Below, in pieces: positions 16,108 through 25,119 of a stretch of 64,000 nt of DNA (the first letter of the stretch is position 1; each line of letters starts with the position of its first letter). The stretch spans positions 1-64,000 of the forward strand of contig CANMXJ010000018.1 of the NCBI GenBank assembly GCA_947501805.1, read 5' to 3'. Made by a program: the position numbers and the translations under genes. Source of the DNA: an uncultured Sulfitobacter sp. (GTDB lineage Bacteria > Pseudomonadota > Alphaproteobacteria > Rhodobacterales > Rhodobacteraceae). Under the pieces are notes generated by a model. That model did no database searches, was not told the origin of the DNA, and was given only the letters and a program-made list of their open reading frames with translations.

Positions 16108-17289
16108 TCAGTCTGCGAGGGGTTTCATATCAACGTCCAATGCAACGTCGGGGTTGCCGAGAACCGATTGGAAAACGGCGCGGGTCATCGCACCGATACC
16201 AAGCAGCACCAGCGTGTAATTGGCCACCCAGCCGACAAACGGAATGAAGTTCAGCAAGGCGACAAAGATGATCGCCGCTGCAAGGATCAGCAGTCGCGCA
16301 ATGTTGCTCGGGTCATCCGACCCCCCCAGCCCTGTCCAAAGACGCATTGCAATGCTGTAGGCACCCAAAGCATAGCCAAGCGTCCAAACCACTACGATAA
16401 GCAGCAAGACAATCGGAACAAATGGAAGACCGATAATGGTAAGTCCCGTGATTGGCACCATTCCGAACAACATGGACAGACCGATCACCCCAAGAAGAAA
16501 GGTTTGACCCGGTGCTTTCGCAATACTGCGGCGCATTCTTGACAGGCGTTTGGGCATGAATGCCAACATCAAGGCACCAAGCACCAGAAAGAACAGCAGC
16601 GAGACCACAAAGCCAAAGAACAACGACATGAACGTGGGCAGGGCAGGCATGTCTTTTCCGACCTCTTGCCATTCTTCCCAGACCCGTCCGCCTGAAATCT
16701 TTTCAAAGACAACGCGTTCAGGGGCCGCAACACGTCCGGGCACGGTTATCTTTTCTTCCGTGCTATAGGTTAAAGTCCCGCTAACCACAGCCTCCGGTCC
16801 AAACGACAGGGTTTGCGCCAGAATGCGGGCATCTCCGTTGATCGGGGCATTCAAGATCACATCCCGACCCATCACAGACAATGCGCCCTCAATCGGGCCT
16901 TCTATCGTGACGGAATTGCCCATCAGGCGGGCATTGCCGCGGGTCATTGAACTGCTTTCGGTGCGCAGTGAAAATCCTGCTGCGGTTAAATCCTCTGCAA
17001 TTGCGCCCCGGATCACCACGGTTGCGCCAAGGGCATACACATCCTCGTTGGCATCGGTGTTCACCGACACATCAAGTCCGGAAACATGCAAATCCCCCTG
17101 CGTGGCCCCACTGATCTTGACGGAACGCCCGGCCATAAACGTGTCACCAACAGTATCTATCGACTGGCTTAGCTGGGCTCCGGCAAAGAAAGTATCATCC
17201 CCGTTTTTGGTCGACACACTGTCAGCCAAAGACGCGCTGGATAGGCCAAGAGCGGCAATAACAGCCAGAGTTTTTGGAAAAATACCCAT
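16108..17289 (-). CDS. Exported bactofilin-like repeat protein with membrane domain
   Basis: A 393-residue protein with a cleavable-looking signal peptide (about 1-22, ending ASLA), then about 150 residues of short beta-strand repeats rich in GD, GA and V that resemble the polymer-forming bactofilin or right-handed beta-helix fold (for example NTDANEDVYALGATVVIRG). A linker follows, then four to five hydrophobic helices (about 225-375). The beta region would therefore be periplasmic and tethered by the membrane domain. Proteins of this layout are usually annotated as hypothetical or polymer-forming. A perfect Fnr/FixK box lies 64 nt upstream, shared with the divergent stress protein gene. Confidence 0.75.
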   Translation of the reverse strand: MGIFPKTLAVIAALGLSSASLADSVSTKNGDDTFFAGAQLSQSIDTVGDTFMAGRSVKISGATQGDLHVSGLDVSVNTDANEDVYALGATVVIRGAIAEDLTAAGFSLRTESSSMTRGNARLMGNSVTIEGPIEGALSVMGRDVILNAPINGDARILAQTLSFGPEAVVSGTLTYSTEEKITVPGRVAAPERVVFEKISGGRVWEEWQEVGKDMPALPTFMSLFFGFVVSLLFFLVLGALMLAFMPKRLSRMRRSIAKAPGQTFLLGVIGLSMLFGMVPITGLTIIGLPFVPIVLLLIVVVWTLGYALGAYSIAMRLWTGLGGSDDPSNIARLLILAAAIIFVALLNFIPFVGWVANYTLVLLGIGAMTRAVFQSVLGNPDVALDVDMKPLAD

Positions 17290-17352
17290 GGAAAAGCTCC
17301 TCAGAAAAAGTGCGGATCACCGTTCACACTAACAGAGCATTCAACCGCTCAA

Positions 17353-17366
17353 TTGACGGGGATCAA
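17353..17366. promoter_or_regulatory. Fnr/FixK-type box between divergent stress genes
   Basis: TTGACGGGGATCAA is a full match to TTGAY-N4-RTCAA. It is 64 nt before the bactofilin-like gene start (17289, minus strand) and 68 nt before the universal stress protein start (17434, plus strand), so one site could serve both promoters. Confidence 0.75.
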
Positions 17367-17433
17367 TTACAGCCGGGTCATGCCTGCTAAAGATGTGGGG
17401 ACGTAAAACGACCTTATCAGGAGGATCACACGC

Positions 17434-18273
17434 ATGGGACCGAAGACAATACTGGTCTGCCTGACCACGTCCGAAAATGCCGACACATTGCTGAAAGTTG
17501 CGGTGCCTCTGGCCCGCAAACACAACGCACATCTGATCGGATTACATACGGTTGAGGCCTTGCTGGTTTATCCCGGCATTGCCATGCATATCCCAGAACC
17601 GGCTTTTGCCACGTTCAACGTCAGCCAGAAAAAGGAATCCGACGCGATCGAAGCGATTTTTGACAAACATACAGCGAACGAAGATTTTGTCAGCGAATTC
17701 AGGTTAGTGCGCGCCGAGGCAGTCTCTGCGGCTGAACGGATGGTTGAATCTGCGCGTGCAGCAGACCTTGTGATCATGGCGCATGAGGACAAGGAAAACG
17801 ACCGCTATGATCAACGCCATGCGCAAACGCAGGTTATCCGCGACAGCGGACGCCCCGTCATTGTGGTTCCGCTGGGATATGACGGACCAGAGATTGGTGC
17901 AAACCTGCTACTGGGTTGGAGCGACACCAGAGAAGCGGCACGCGCTGCACATGATTTGCTGGCCCTCGCTGATGAGGGCGCACAATTGACAGTATTGCGT
18001 GTGGGCAAACCAACTCAGGATCCGCTGAAAGACGGCCATGCAATTGACTTGGTTGAAATGTTCGCGCGGCACGGCCTAAAGCCGACATTGCAGCACCGCG
18101 AACCGCTTGGGCACAGCATCGCGGAAGTGCTGAACGACACGGCTTTCGAAATCGGTGCGGACCTTATTGTCAGCGGTGCTTTTGGTCATTCGCGCGCCTA
18201 CGATTTTGTCATCGGGGCAACCACCCACGCCCTGCTGCGGGATCAAAAGCTACCTGTTCTGTTTAGCAAGTAA
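17434..18273 (+). CDS. Tandem universal stress protein
   Basis: A 279-residue protein made of two UspA-like halves. The first half (about 1-145) starts with KTILVCLTTSENADTLL and lacks a full ATP loop. The second half contains LLLGWSDTREAARAAHD and ends with GADLIVSGAFGHSRAYDFVIGATTHALL, close to the G-x2-G-x9-G-T/S ATP signature with some substitutions. TCAGGAGGATC about 10 nt upstream sets the start. It is transcribed from the region with the perfect Fnr/FixK box and converges on an exonuclease-phosphatase gene with no spacer. Confidence 0.9.
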   Translation: MGPKTILVCLTTSENADTLLKVAVPLARKHNAHLIGLHTVEALLVYPGIAMHIPEPAFATFNVSQKKESDAIEAIFDKHTANEDFVSEFRLVRAEAVSAAERMVESARAADLVIMAHEDKENDRYDQRHAQTQVIRDSGRPVIVVPLGYDGPEIGANLLLGWSDTREAARAAHDLLALADEGAQLTVLRVGKPTQDPLKDGHAIDLVEMFARHGLKPTLQHREPLGHSIAEVLNDTAFEIGADLIVSGAFGHSRAYDFVIGATTHALLRDQKLPVLFSK

Positions 18274-18274
18274 G

Positions 18275-18967
18275 TTAGGGTACGATAATGTCGGCCCAGA
18301 TTGGTAAATGGTCCGAGGCCACCCGCGCAAGCGCATTCTGCTCTACCCCGCCATCCCGCATCTCGATGCCATGAGATAGCGCGAAGCGGTCGAGAGCCGC
18401 CATGGGCCGTCTGGCGTGAAAAGATCGTCCGGGGCTGTGTGTTTGAAAACGCTCTTGCAATGGTTCGAACCCTTTGTGGGCAGACCATTCATTGAAATCA
18501 CCGGCAATAACGACCTGCCCGTCTGTCGCCGTAGCTTCATTAAGAACACTTAGCTGCGCCCGCCGGTCACGCCGCAACAGACCCAAATGGGTTGCTACCA
18601 CACTCACACCCGCCCCGATGTCCATTGTCACCCGCACCGCACCGCGCGGCTCAAGTCCAGGCAAATCCAACCGGTGAATATCACGCACAGTCAATTCCTT
18701 GCGCACCAGTATGGCATTGCCATGCCAGCCGATGCTGATGCTGTTGGCACTGACCTCGACAAGCCTAAAGTCCGTCTCGGTCTCGATCATCTTGCGTGGC
18801 AATGCCGGATGGCGCGGCCCCAGCCTTTTGTCCGCTTCTTGCAAGACAACAACATCGGCCCCCAGACCGTTGATCACCTGCGCGGTCCGTTCCGGCCGTC
18901 GCTGTTGATCCAGCCCTCGGGCTTTGCGCATGTTATAGCTGGCAATACGGATGCTGTTTTTGTCCAT
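18275..18967 (-). CDS. Endonuclease/exonuclease/phosphatase-family protein
   Basis: A 230-residue protein with the EEP fold. Motifs visible are RIASYNMRKARG at the N terminus, VVLQEADKR (catalytic Glu), VIAGDFNEW (Asp and Asn of the active site) and ASDHLPIWADI (final His) at the C terminus. Members cleave phosphodiester or phosphomonoester bonds in nucleic acids, inositol lipids or sphingomyelin; the substrate here cannot be told. No signal peptide is seen, so it should be cytoplasmic. It is divergent from the YjdF-like membrane gene. Confidence 0.87.
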   Translation of the reverse strand: MDKNSIRIASYNMRKARGLDQQRRPERTAQVINGLGADVVVLQEADKRLGPRHPALPRKMIETETDFRLVEVSANSISIGWHGNAILVRKELTVRDIHRLDLPGLEPRGAVRVTMDIGAGVSVVATHLGLLRRDRRAQLSVLNEATATDGQVVIAGDFNEWSAHKGFEPLQERFQTHSPGRSFHARRPMAALDRFALSHGIEMRDGGVEQNALARVASDHLPIWADIIVP

Positions 18968-19023
18968 ACTCCCTATATAGGAAGTAATCAGTTGGAATTT
19001 AATAGCGGGACGATCACAAGAAT

Positions 19024-19677
19024 ATGCGGCTGATCAAGGAAAGCGCACCTACAATACTTGCGATATGGGCATTGCTTCTGATCGCGGCGCTTGTTGCACT
19101 CGGGCTTGCGCGCTGGTCCCTTGCTTTTGTCAGCCTGGCAACTCTGGCCTTGTCTCTGTTTCCCCCGCTGCTGGCCGCACGCTGGTCTTTGACCCTGCCT
19201 CTGCCTTTCCTGATATTCACCACATTGTTTTTCTTTGCTTCAATATTTTTGGGCGAAGCCTTTGATTTTTATGAACGTCTCTGGTGGTGGGATCTTGCGC
19301 TGCATGCCTCTGCGGCCGTCGGTTTTGGTCTGACCGGCTTTCTGTTTGTTTTCATGCTTTTTGATGGAGACCGGTTTGCCGCACCGCCCTATGCAATCGC
19401 GCTCATCACCTTTTGTGTGGCCATGACAGTCGGTGCAATCTGGGAGATTTTCGAGTTTACGATGGACGTTTCTTTTGGCCTCAACATGCAAAAATCAGGG
19501 CTGAACGATACAATGGCCGATCTTATTCTGAATGCTTTTGGTGCATTGGTCGCAAGCCTGACCGGCTATGTCTATCTTGTTCGCAATTCCGCAGGCGTTC
19601 TTGGCCGGGGCCTGTCACAGTTTATCCGCCTGAACCGCCAGCTTTACCAAAAATACAAGCATCGCCTTAAAAAATAA
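19024..19677 (+). CDS. DUF2238/YjdF-like membrane protein
   Basis: A 217-residue protein with about six hydrophobic helices. Conserved polar positions typical of YjdF-like (DUF2238) proteins are present within the helices: WWDLALHASAAVGFGL, GAIWEIFEFTMDVSFGLN and GLNDTMADLILNAFGALVAS. The charged residues in the membrane suggest a transport or enzymatic role, but none is established. No Shine-Dalgarno stands out; the start is the first ATG after the divergent promoter region. Confidence 0.75.
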   Translation: MRLIKESAPTILAIWALLLIAALVALGLARWSLAFVSLATLALSLFPPLLAARWSLTLPLPFLIFTTLFFFASIFLGEAFDFYERLWWWDLALHASAAVGFGLTGFLFVFMLFDGDRFAAPPYAIALITFCVAMTVGAIWEIFEFTMDVSFGLNMQKSGLNDTMADLILNAFGALVASLTGYVYLVRNSAGVLGRGLSQFIRLNRQLYQKYKHRLKK

Positions 19678-19794
19678 GGGCTTTCGGGTTTATTAACTGC
19701 CGGACTGGGAACACCTGCAAATGCGGCGTACCAGATCACTTCTGATCCACAGGACAGAGGAAATCCCCAATCACGGCAGTTGTTCAACGACGTG

Positions 19795-20094
19795 TTAAAC
19801 CGCCTCGTGCTGCGCTAGGCGGCGCATCATTTCGTCACGTTCATCCAGCAAATCTAACACCAGCGCGACACCTGCCGCATTGATCCCAAGGTCGCGGTTC
19901 AGTCTTCGGGCTTTCTTGGCCCGCACGATACTGGTCCCGACAAATCTCCAGTTGCCACTGGTGCTGCCCATCGGCTCCAACACGCCGTGTTCCACCAGCT
20001 CAATCACCCATGTCTCGTCCGCCTGACAAAAGCGGCAAAGATCATGCAAAGAGAGCGCGTCAACAATATCGCTTCGCGATGTGGCCTTTTTCAT
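19795..20094 (-). CDS. cbpM: Chaperone modulator CbpM
   Basis: A 99-residue MerR-like protein that in E. coli binds and inhibits the J-domain of CbpA. Typical features are SLHDLCRFCQADETWVIELV and the basic segment RRLNRDLGINAAGVALVLDLLDE. The start at 20094 follows GGAGGAAC, and only one base separates it from the CbpA stop (TGAAATG), indicating translational coupling. The longer upstream frame lies inside cbpA and is rejected. Confidence 0.9.
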   Translation of the reverse strand: MKKATSRSDIVDALSLHDLCRFCQADETWVIELVEHGVLEPMGSTSGNWRFVGTSIVRAKKARRLNRDLGINAAGVALVLDLLDERDEMMRRLAQHEAV

Positions 20095-20095
20095 T

Positions 20096-21031
20096 TCAAG
20101 TTCCTCCAAGATGGGCGCGAGGATCAAACGGCATCTTCTTCGCCATCTTCTCAAAGAATTCCCGCGCTTCGTCTGTTGTGACCTTCGGGTTCACGATCTT
20201 CAGGGTTGCATAGATATCGCCAGCGGGTGCGCCGGGCAGGCCCTTGCCTTTGAGGCGCATTTTCTGCCCTGACCGTGCGTTTTTGGGAATACGCAGATCA
20301 ACCTTGCCGCCCGGTGTGGGCATCACCACTTGCCCACCCAATGCTGCCTCCCAAGGTGTTATGGGCAGGTCCAGATACAAATCCTTGCCGTCGGGGCGAT
20401 AAACCGGATGCGGGGCAAAAGCGACCTCAAGAAACAGATCACCTGGAGCGCCGGCACCCGGCGCACCCTGCCCTGCAAGACGGATGTGTTGGCCTTGCGT
20501 GATCCCTTTTGGCACACGCACTGCAATCTTGCGGTCCTGCATGGTCACTGTCCCGTTTGGGGCCATAACAGGTGATCGCAGGCTCAATGTTCGCTCTGCA
20601 CCGCGGTAGGCATCTTCAATCGTGATCTCGATGCGGCCATGGCTATCAGCACCTTGCGAGGCATATGCACCACCGGTCGGGCCAGCCCCACGCCGAAAGA
20701 GCGTCTCGAAGAAATCGCTGAACGCCTCATCGTCCCGTGGTCCGCCTTCTGAAAAGGAAAACCCGCTGTCCCAATTGGGCGGCGGTTGATATCGTCCCTG
20801 CCCTTGCGGCGGTTCTTGGCCCAATTGGTCATAGGCGGCGCGGCGTTCGGGATCTTTGAGAACCTCATAGGCTTCGTTGACCTCTTTGAACTTGGCAACG
20901 GCGTCTGCACCCGGACTGACATCCGGATGGTATTTTCGTGCTGCTTTGCGAAATGCCTTCTTGATCTCGTCCGCACTTGCGTCCCGAGACACACCAAGCG
21001 CCTTGTAGTAGTCTTTAAATTCCATCTGCAT
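20096..21031 (-). CDS. cbpA: DnaJ-like cochaperone CbpA
   Basis: A 311-residue class II J-protein. The J domain (about 5-70) carries the HPD motif at residues 35-37 (RKYHPDVSPG). A glycine- and phenylalanine-rich linker follows, then two C-terminal beta domains (about 130-300; PVMAPNGTVTMQDRKIAVRV and GDIYATLKIVNP), without the zinc-finger of DnaJ. CbpA works with DnaK and can bind curved DNA in stationary phase. A second ATG two codons downstream (21025) is also possible. Upstream lies a near-consensus Fnr/FixK site shared with the divergent stress protein gene. Confidence 0.92.
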   Translation of the reverse strand: MQMEFKDYYKALGVSRDASADEIKKAFRKAARKYHPDVSPGADAVAKFKEVNEAYEVLKDPERRAAYDQLGQEPPQGQGRYQPPPNWDSGFSFSEGGPRDDEAFSDFFETLFRRGAGPTGGAYASQGADSHGRIEITIEDAYRGAERTLSLRSPVMAPNGTVTMQDRKIAVRVPKGITQGQHIRLAGQGAPGAGAPGDLFLEVAFAPHPVYRPDGKDLYLDLPITPWEAALGGQVVMPTPGGKVDLRIPKNARSGQKMRLKGKGLPGAPAGDIYATLKIVNPKVTTDEAREFFEKMAKKMPFDPRAHLGGT

Positions 21032-21084
21032 TTTGTCCGTCTATCCAGTTTCATCACAATTTATCAGAAAAGCTGCTCCGTATG

Positions 21085-21098
21085 TTGATCTGTGTCAG
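21085..21098. promoter_or_regulatory. Near-consensus Fnr/FixK site between cbpA and usp
   Basis: TTGATCTGTGTCAG differs from TTGAY-N4-RTCAA only at the last base. It lies 54 nt upstream of cbpA (minus strand) and 82 nt upstream of the stress protein start at 21180 (plus strand). Confidence 0.45.
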
Positions 21099-21179
21099 TT
21101 GGCTGCCGACAAATATTGGTAAACTGTATCAAGCTGGCCCCGCTGTTTGGCCGCGCACATATTGGGAATGGAGAATAAC

Positions 21180-22025
21180 ATGAACCGACGGACGCTTCTT
21201 TATGTAATGAACGCGGATACCCCAGATGATCAGATCAGCGCCGCTGCCGAAGCAGCAGCAGCGGATGAAAACCACCTGATCTGCATGATTCTGGGGGCCT
21301 CGCCCGCGTTGCCGATGTATGCTTATGGCGTGCCGCCCTATGGCGGCATGAATATTCCTGACAATTGGGGCGAACTGGTTGCCGAAGCGCAGAAAAAGCA
21401 ACAGGAACGCGTCCAGGAAGTGGAAAAGCTTTTGGCCAACAGTAACGTTTCAGGCGACATCGAGTCCGCGTTGTGTGTCACGATGGAAGTAAAAAATCAC
21501 ATCGCCCAAGCCGCGCGGGTCAGTGACGAAGCCGTCTTTGCCGCAAATCTACGCGATACTCCCGACATCATGCGCGAGGCCGCGTCCGGCGTTTTGTTCC
21601 ATTCTCCAATCGGGTTCCGGCTTAACGGGTCTCCGTCACACAAACCCAAACGGGTATTTGTAGCCTGGGACAGCAGCGAAGCCGCGTCGAGTGCCGCGCA
21701 TGCCGCGCTGCCCTATCTGAAAGAAGCGCAAGAAGTCCTGATCGCCTGCATTGATCCGGTGATGATCTCGGATCGGGACGGTCAAAACCCCGGCAGCGAC
21801 GTTGCGGCATGGCTCAGCCATCATGGCTGCAACGTGACCGTTTCGCAGTTCCCCAGTGGCGGGCGCGAAGTGGCGCAGTGCATCCAGGATCACGCAGCCG
21901 AGTTCGGCGCTGATCTGGTTGTCATGGGGGCCTACGGCCATGCCAGAATGATCCAGACCGTTTTGGGCGGAACCACGCGCTCCATGATGGAACAGCTCGA
22001 CCTACCGGTCCTGTTCGCGCATTGA
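21180..22025 (+). CDS. Tandem universal stress protein
   Basis: A 281-residue protein with two UspA-like halves. It begins MNRRTLLYVMNADTPDDQ. The second half contains KRVFVAWDSSEAASSAAHAA and ends with GADLVVMGAYGHARMIQTVL followed by GGTTRSMM, a good ATP-binding signature. GGAGAATAAC precedes the ATG at 21180, which is preferred over upstream ATGs at 21147 and 21168. It is divergent from cbpA and converges on the SulP gene with 7 nt between stops; the shared end forms a 13-bp hairpin. Confidence 0.9.
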   Translation: MNRRTLLYVMNADTPDDQISAAAEAAAADENHLICMILGASPALPMYAYGVPPYGGMNIPDNWGELVAEAQKKQQERVQEVEKLLANSNVSGDIESALCVTMEVKNHIAQAARVSDEAVFAANLRDTPDIMREAASGVLFHSPIGFRLNGSPSHKPKRVFVAWDSSEAASSAAHAALPYLKEAQEVLIACIDPVMISDRDGQNPGSDVAAWLSHHGCNVTVSQFPSGGREVAQCIQDHAAEFGADLVVMGAYGHARMIQTVLGGTTRSMMEQLDLPVLFAH

Positions 22026-22032
22026 TCCAGTT

Positions 22033-22063
22033 TCAGGGCACCGCATCCAGTGCGGTGCCCTGA
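22033..22063. terminator. Hairpin at convergent ends of usp and sulP
   Basis: A 13-bp perfect stem (22033-22045 with 22051-22063) with a 5-nt loop. It covers the last codons and stop of the SulP gene and follows the stress protein stop by 8 nt. There is no clear T run on either side, so termination efficiency is uncertain. Confidence 0.5.
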
Positions 22064-23817
22064 TCTGTCTGATCTGCATTGATCTTCGAGCGAAGGGCAC
22101 AAAAAGCGTCGTACTGCGAAAGATAAACGGCCCCCGTCAGGTGTTGCATCAAATGACTCCGCCCCAGCCGGTCCATGACAGGGCCTTTCACCTCTGACAG
22201 CGACAGATCAATCCCCAACTCGTGCAGGCGGATGTTGATTAGTTCCAGCGTCTCAAGCGCACTCAGGTCAATTTCATTCACCGCCGAACACATGAGCACA
22301 ACGTGCTTTAACCCTTTGTCATCAATCACCCGGTCAAAGATGTAGTCCTCCAGAAACCGTGCGTTGGCAAAGTAGAGGCTTTGATCAATGCGCAGGCTAA
22401 GAATGGCAGGATCGGTCTGAACTTTATGGCGGTGGATATTGCGAAAGTGCTCTGTCCCCGCAACCAATCCCACTTCGGCCACATGTGGACGGGACGTGTC
22501 ATAGAGAAACAGCAGGATCGACAGGATCACGCCTGCCGTAACCCCGATTTCGACCCCAAGGGCCAATGTCAGGATCATGGTCGCGGCCACAGCACCAAAA
22601 TCGCGTTTGGAGTAGGTCCAGCTGTGTCTTAACGTCTTGATGTCCACCAAGGACAAAACCGCGACAATGATTGTCGCTGCCAGTGTTGCCTTGGGTAAAA
22701 AATAGATCAGCGGGGTCAGGAAAAGCGCGGCAATTGCCAATCCGATGGCTGTGAATGCCCCTGCTGCCGGCGTGTCCGCCCCCGCGTCAAAGTTCACCAC
22801 GGAGCGGGAAAAACCACCCGTAACGGGAAAGCCACCCGTCAACGAGGCACCGATATTGGCAGCGCCCAGACCGATCAATTCCTGATCCGGATCAATGCGT
22901 TGCCGTTTCTTGGTTGCGAGGGTTTGTGCCACAGAGATGGACTCTACAAATCCGATGATCGAGATCAACAACGCAGGCATGAACAAAGCCGACATCAACT
23001 CTATCGACACATTCGGGAAGGTCAGCGGCGGCAAGCTTTGCGGAACGGTGCCGACGATTTTGACACCCGTTGCGTTCAACTCAAAGAACCAGACAAAACC
23101 TGTTGTGACACCGACCGCCAGAACCGGACCAGCCTTGGCTGCAAAGTCCGCGGCCCCTGCACGCACGCCGATGCTCACCAGCGCGGGCCGCAAACCTGTC
23201 CGCACCCAGAAAAGGAACCCGATCGCCACAACCCCGATCGCAAGCGTCAGAAAATTGATATCCGCGAGATGCGCGCCCAAAGACGCAACAATTTCCATCA
23301 GGTTATGCCCTTCGGCTTTGACACCCAAAACATGTTTCAGTTGGCTCACTGCAATCAGAATGCCTGATGCCGTGATAAAGCCCGAGATCACCGGATGTGA
23401 TAGAAAGTTGGCGACAAATCCAAGCCGCAACAGCCCCATGATCAACAATATCGCGCCCGAAAGTCCGGCCAGACTTAGCGCCGCCGTGGCGTACCCGACA
23501 TCGAGAGTCTGTGTCACGTCCCCTATGGCCGCCGCCGTCATTAACGACACAACCGCAACCGGCCCAACGGCCAATGACCGGCTGGTCCCGAAAACGCTAT
23601 ATAAAAGTATCGGAACAATAGACGCGTACAGCCCTGCCTCGGGCGGAAGACCCGCCAACATCGCATAGGCCAGTGATTGCGGGATCAGCATGATTGTGAC
23701 AATCACCGCCGCAATCAGATCATTGGTTGCATTCTGGCGACTGTAGGTCCGACCCCATCCCAAAATAGGCAGGTACCGCGCCCAATGGACGCTTCGATTG
23801 GTACGCTTTTCTACCAT
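22033..23817 (-). CDS. SulP-family anion transporter with STAS domain
   Basis: A 594-residue transporter. The membrane domain (about 20-430) contains the SulP signatures LIPQSLAYAMLAGLPPEAGL and the segment TGGFPVTGGFSRSVVN, and the C-terminal STAS domain (about 455-570) includes VLMCSAVNEIDLSALETLE. Members move sulfate, bicarbonate or dicarboxylates. Its ATG overlaps the end of a small frameshifted reading frame (ATGGTAG), which lies between it and the persulfide-dioxygenase-like gene, so the three are probably cotranscribed; import or export of a sulfur oxyanion is a reasonable inference. Confidence 0.92.
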   Translation of the reverse strand: MVEKRTNRSVHWARYLPILGWGRTYSRQNATNDLIAAVIVTIMLIPQSLAYAMLAGLPPEAGLYASIVPILLYSVFGTSRSLAVGPVAVVSLMTAAAIGDVTQTLDVGYATAALSLAGLSGAILLIMGLLRLGFVANFLSHPVISGFITASGILIAVSQLKHVLGVKAEGHNLMEIVASLGAHLADINFLTLAIGVVAIGFLFWVRTGLRPALVSIGVRAGAADFAAKAGPVLAVGVTTGFVWFFELNATGVKIVGTVPQSLPPLTFPNVSIELMSALFMPALLISIIGFVESISVAQTLATKKRQRIDPDQELIGLGAANIGASLTGGFPVTGGFSRSVVNFDAGADTPAAGAFTAIGLAIAALFLTPLIYFLPKATLAATIIVAVLSLVDIKTLRHSWTYSKRDFGAVAATMILTLALGVEIGVTAGVILSILLFLYDTSRPHVAEVGLVAGTEHFRNIHRHKVQTDPAILSLRIDQSLYFANARFLEDYIFDRVIDDKGLKHVVLMCSAVNEIDLSALETLELINIRLHELGIDLSLSEVKGPVMDRLGRSHLMQHLTGAVYLSQYDAFCALRSKINADQTDQGTALDAVP

Positions 23818-24106
23818 GTTAAAAACGTCCTGATTTTCTTGGTGAACTGAGGCCGTTTGCGGCCCTTCAAAAGGGCGATCAAACCCCCGGATCGGCGGAG
23901 TTCATCTGCAAGCGGATGTGACGGGCGCACTGGTTTGGCGCAGCCCGTTACCCGACCTGAGCCAACGCGTTGCACACTGTCACCAAAAGCACGTTTAGCA
24001 CGTGCCAACTGTTGGCGTGACTCCCTCAACGGACGCAAACACGCACACCTGCGTTAACGGCTTCAGGCACCACCAGGAACCAACCAAGGGTCTTTTGAAA
24101 CTTCAT
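23811..24106 (-). pseudogene. Small basic ORF apparently split by a frameshift
   Basis: Between the MBL gene and sulP, an ATG at 24106 follows a very good ribosome-binding site (AGGAGAGAAATAG) and encodes MKFQKTLGWFLVVPEAVNAG before stopping at 24026. In the minus-one-related frame, open from about 24053, a basic tail (RESRQQLARAKRAFG onward) runs for roughly 75 codons without its own start and ends with TAG exactly overlapping the sulP ATG. Together they look like one protein of about 98 residues with one base lost or two gained around 24026-24053. It could be a decayed gene, a sequencing error or programmed slippage. No family was recognised. This explains most of the 322-nt gap at 23818-24139. 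Confidence 0.5.
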
Positions 24107-24139
24107 CTATTTCTCTCCTGAAACGGGGGCACAGATCAC

Positions 24140-25024
24140 CTAAAGGGCGTTGATTGGCACCTTGAGCATCGGCTTGCCGTCTTTTGTCTTGGGCAGATCG
24201 CCAGCCCGCATGTTCACCTGAAGGGACGGCAAGATCAGTCGAGGCACATCAAGCGTTGCATCACGCGCCTCGCGGAACTTGATGAATTCTTCACGGGTTT
24301 TGCCTTGGCCCACGTGGATGTTGTCTGCCTTTTCCTCGGCAACTGTTGTTTCCCACATGATGTCACGCCCGTCCGGACCGTAGTCATGGCACATAAACAA
24401 GCGCATCTCGTCCGGTAGGGACAGAACCTTTTGAATGGAATCATATAGTTGCCCTGCATCCCCTCCGGGGAAATCAGCGCGGGCAGAGCCGCCATCTGGC
24501 ATGAACAATGTATCACCAACAAAGGCGGCGTCGCCTATAACATGCACCATACATGCAGGCGTATGGCCGGGCGTGTGGATTACAAAGGCGCTCATCCGGC
24601 CAATGTCATAAGTGTCACCGTCCTTGAACAAACGGTCAAACTGCGATCCGTCACGCTGAAATTCGGTGCCTTCGTTGAACACCTTGCCAAACGTGTCCTG
24701 TACAAAGGTGATCTGATCGCCAATGCCGATTTTGCCACCCAGTTTGGATTGAATGTACGGTGCCGCAGACAAATGATCCGCATGGACGTGGGTCTCAATC
24801 AACCATTCCAGATTGAGTTTGTATTTCTCGATATATGCAATGATTTCGTCGGCATGTTCATAGGTGATCCGGCCCGCAGCGTAATCAATGTCCATAACGG
24901 AATCGATGACCGCACAGGATGTCGACTCGGGGTCCATCACGACATAGCTGATGGTGTTTGTCTGGGGATCAAAAAAGGACTCGATCTCGGGGTGAACATG
25001 CATGTTCGTTGGATACTCTGACAT
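24140..25024 (-). CDS. MBL-fold persulfide dioxygenase-like hydrolase
   Basis: A 294-residue metallo-beta-lactamase-fold protein. The metal motif THVHADHL gives His79, His81, Asp83 and His84; further ligands lie in HTPGHTPACMVHV and GDTLFMPDGGSARADFPGG, the latter pattern being typical of ETHE1/Blh-type persulfide dioxygenases. These oxidise glutathione persulfide to sulfite. No rhodanese domain is fused. The start at 25024 is placed 6 nt after GGAG; ATGs at 25027 and 25036 are close alternatives. An Fnr/FixK-like box lies about 96 nt upstream. The downstream SulP transporter could remove the sulfite or sulfate formed. Confidence 0.88.
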   Translation of the reverse strand: MSEYPTNMHVHPEIESFFDPQTNTISYVVMDPESTSCAVIDSVMDIDYAAGRITYEHADEIIAYIEKYKLNLEWLIETHVHADHLSAAPYIQSKLGGKIGIGDQITFVQDTFGKVFNEGTEFQRDGSQFDRLFKDGDTYDIGRMSAFVIHTPGHTPACMVHVIGDAAFVGDTLFMPDGGSARADFPGGDAGQLYDSIQKVLSLPDEMRLFMCHDYGPDGRDIMWETTVAEEKADNIHVGQGKTREEFIKFREARDATLDVPRLILPSLQVNMRAGDLPKTKDGKPMLKVPINAL

Positions 25025-25119
25025 CATTTTCTCCATTCTGCGCTCTTGCTTCAACCTACAACCGACTCGCATTGAGTTCGGTGACAAGGTCACATTGAAT
25101 TGGATTCTTCTGCTCCAGA

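Noticed and set aside
22895..23668. 257-codon plus-strand frame opposite sulP
   Set aside because: Antisense to a well-conserved SulP transporter and without protein-family features.
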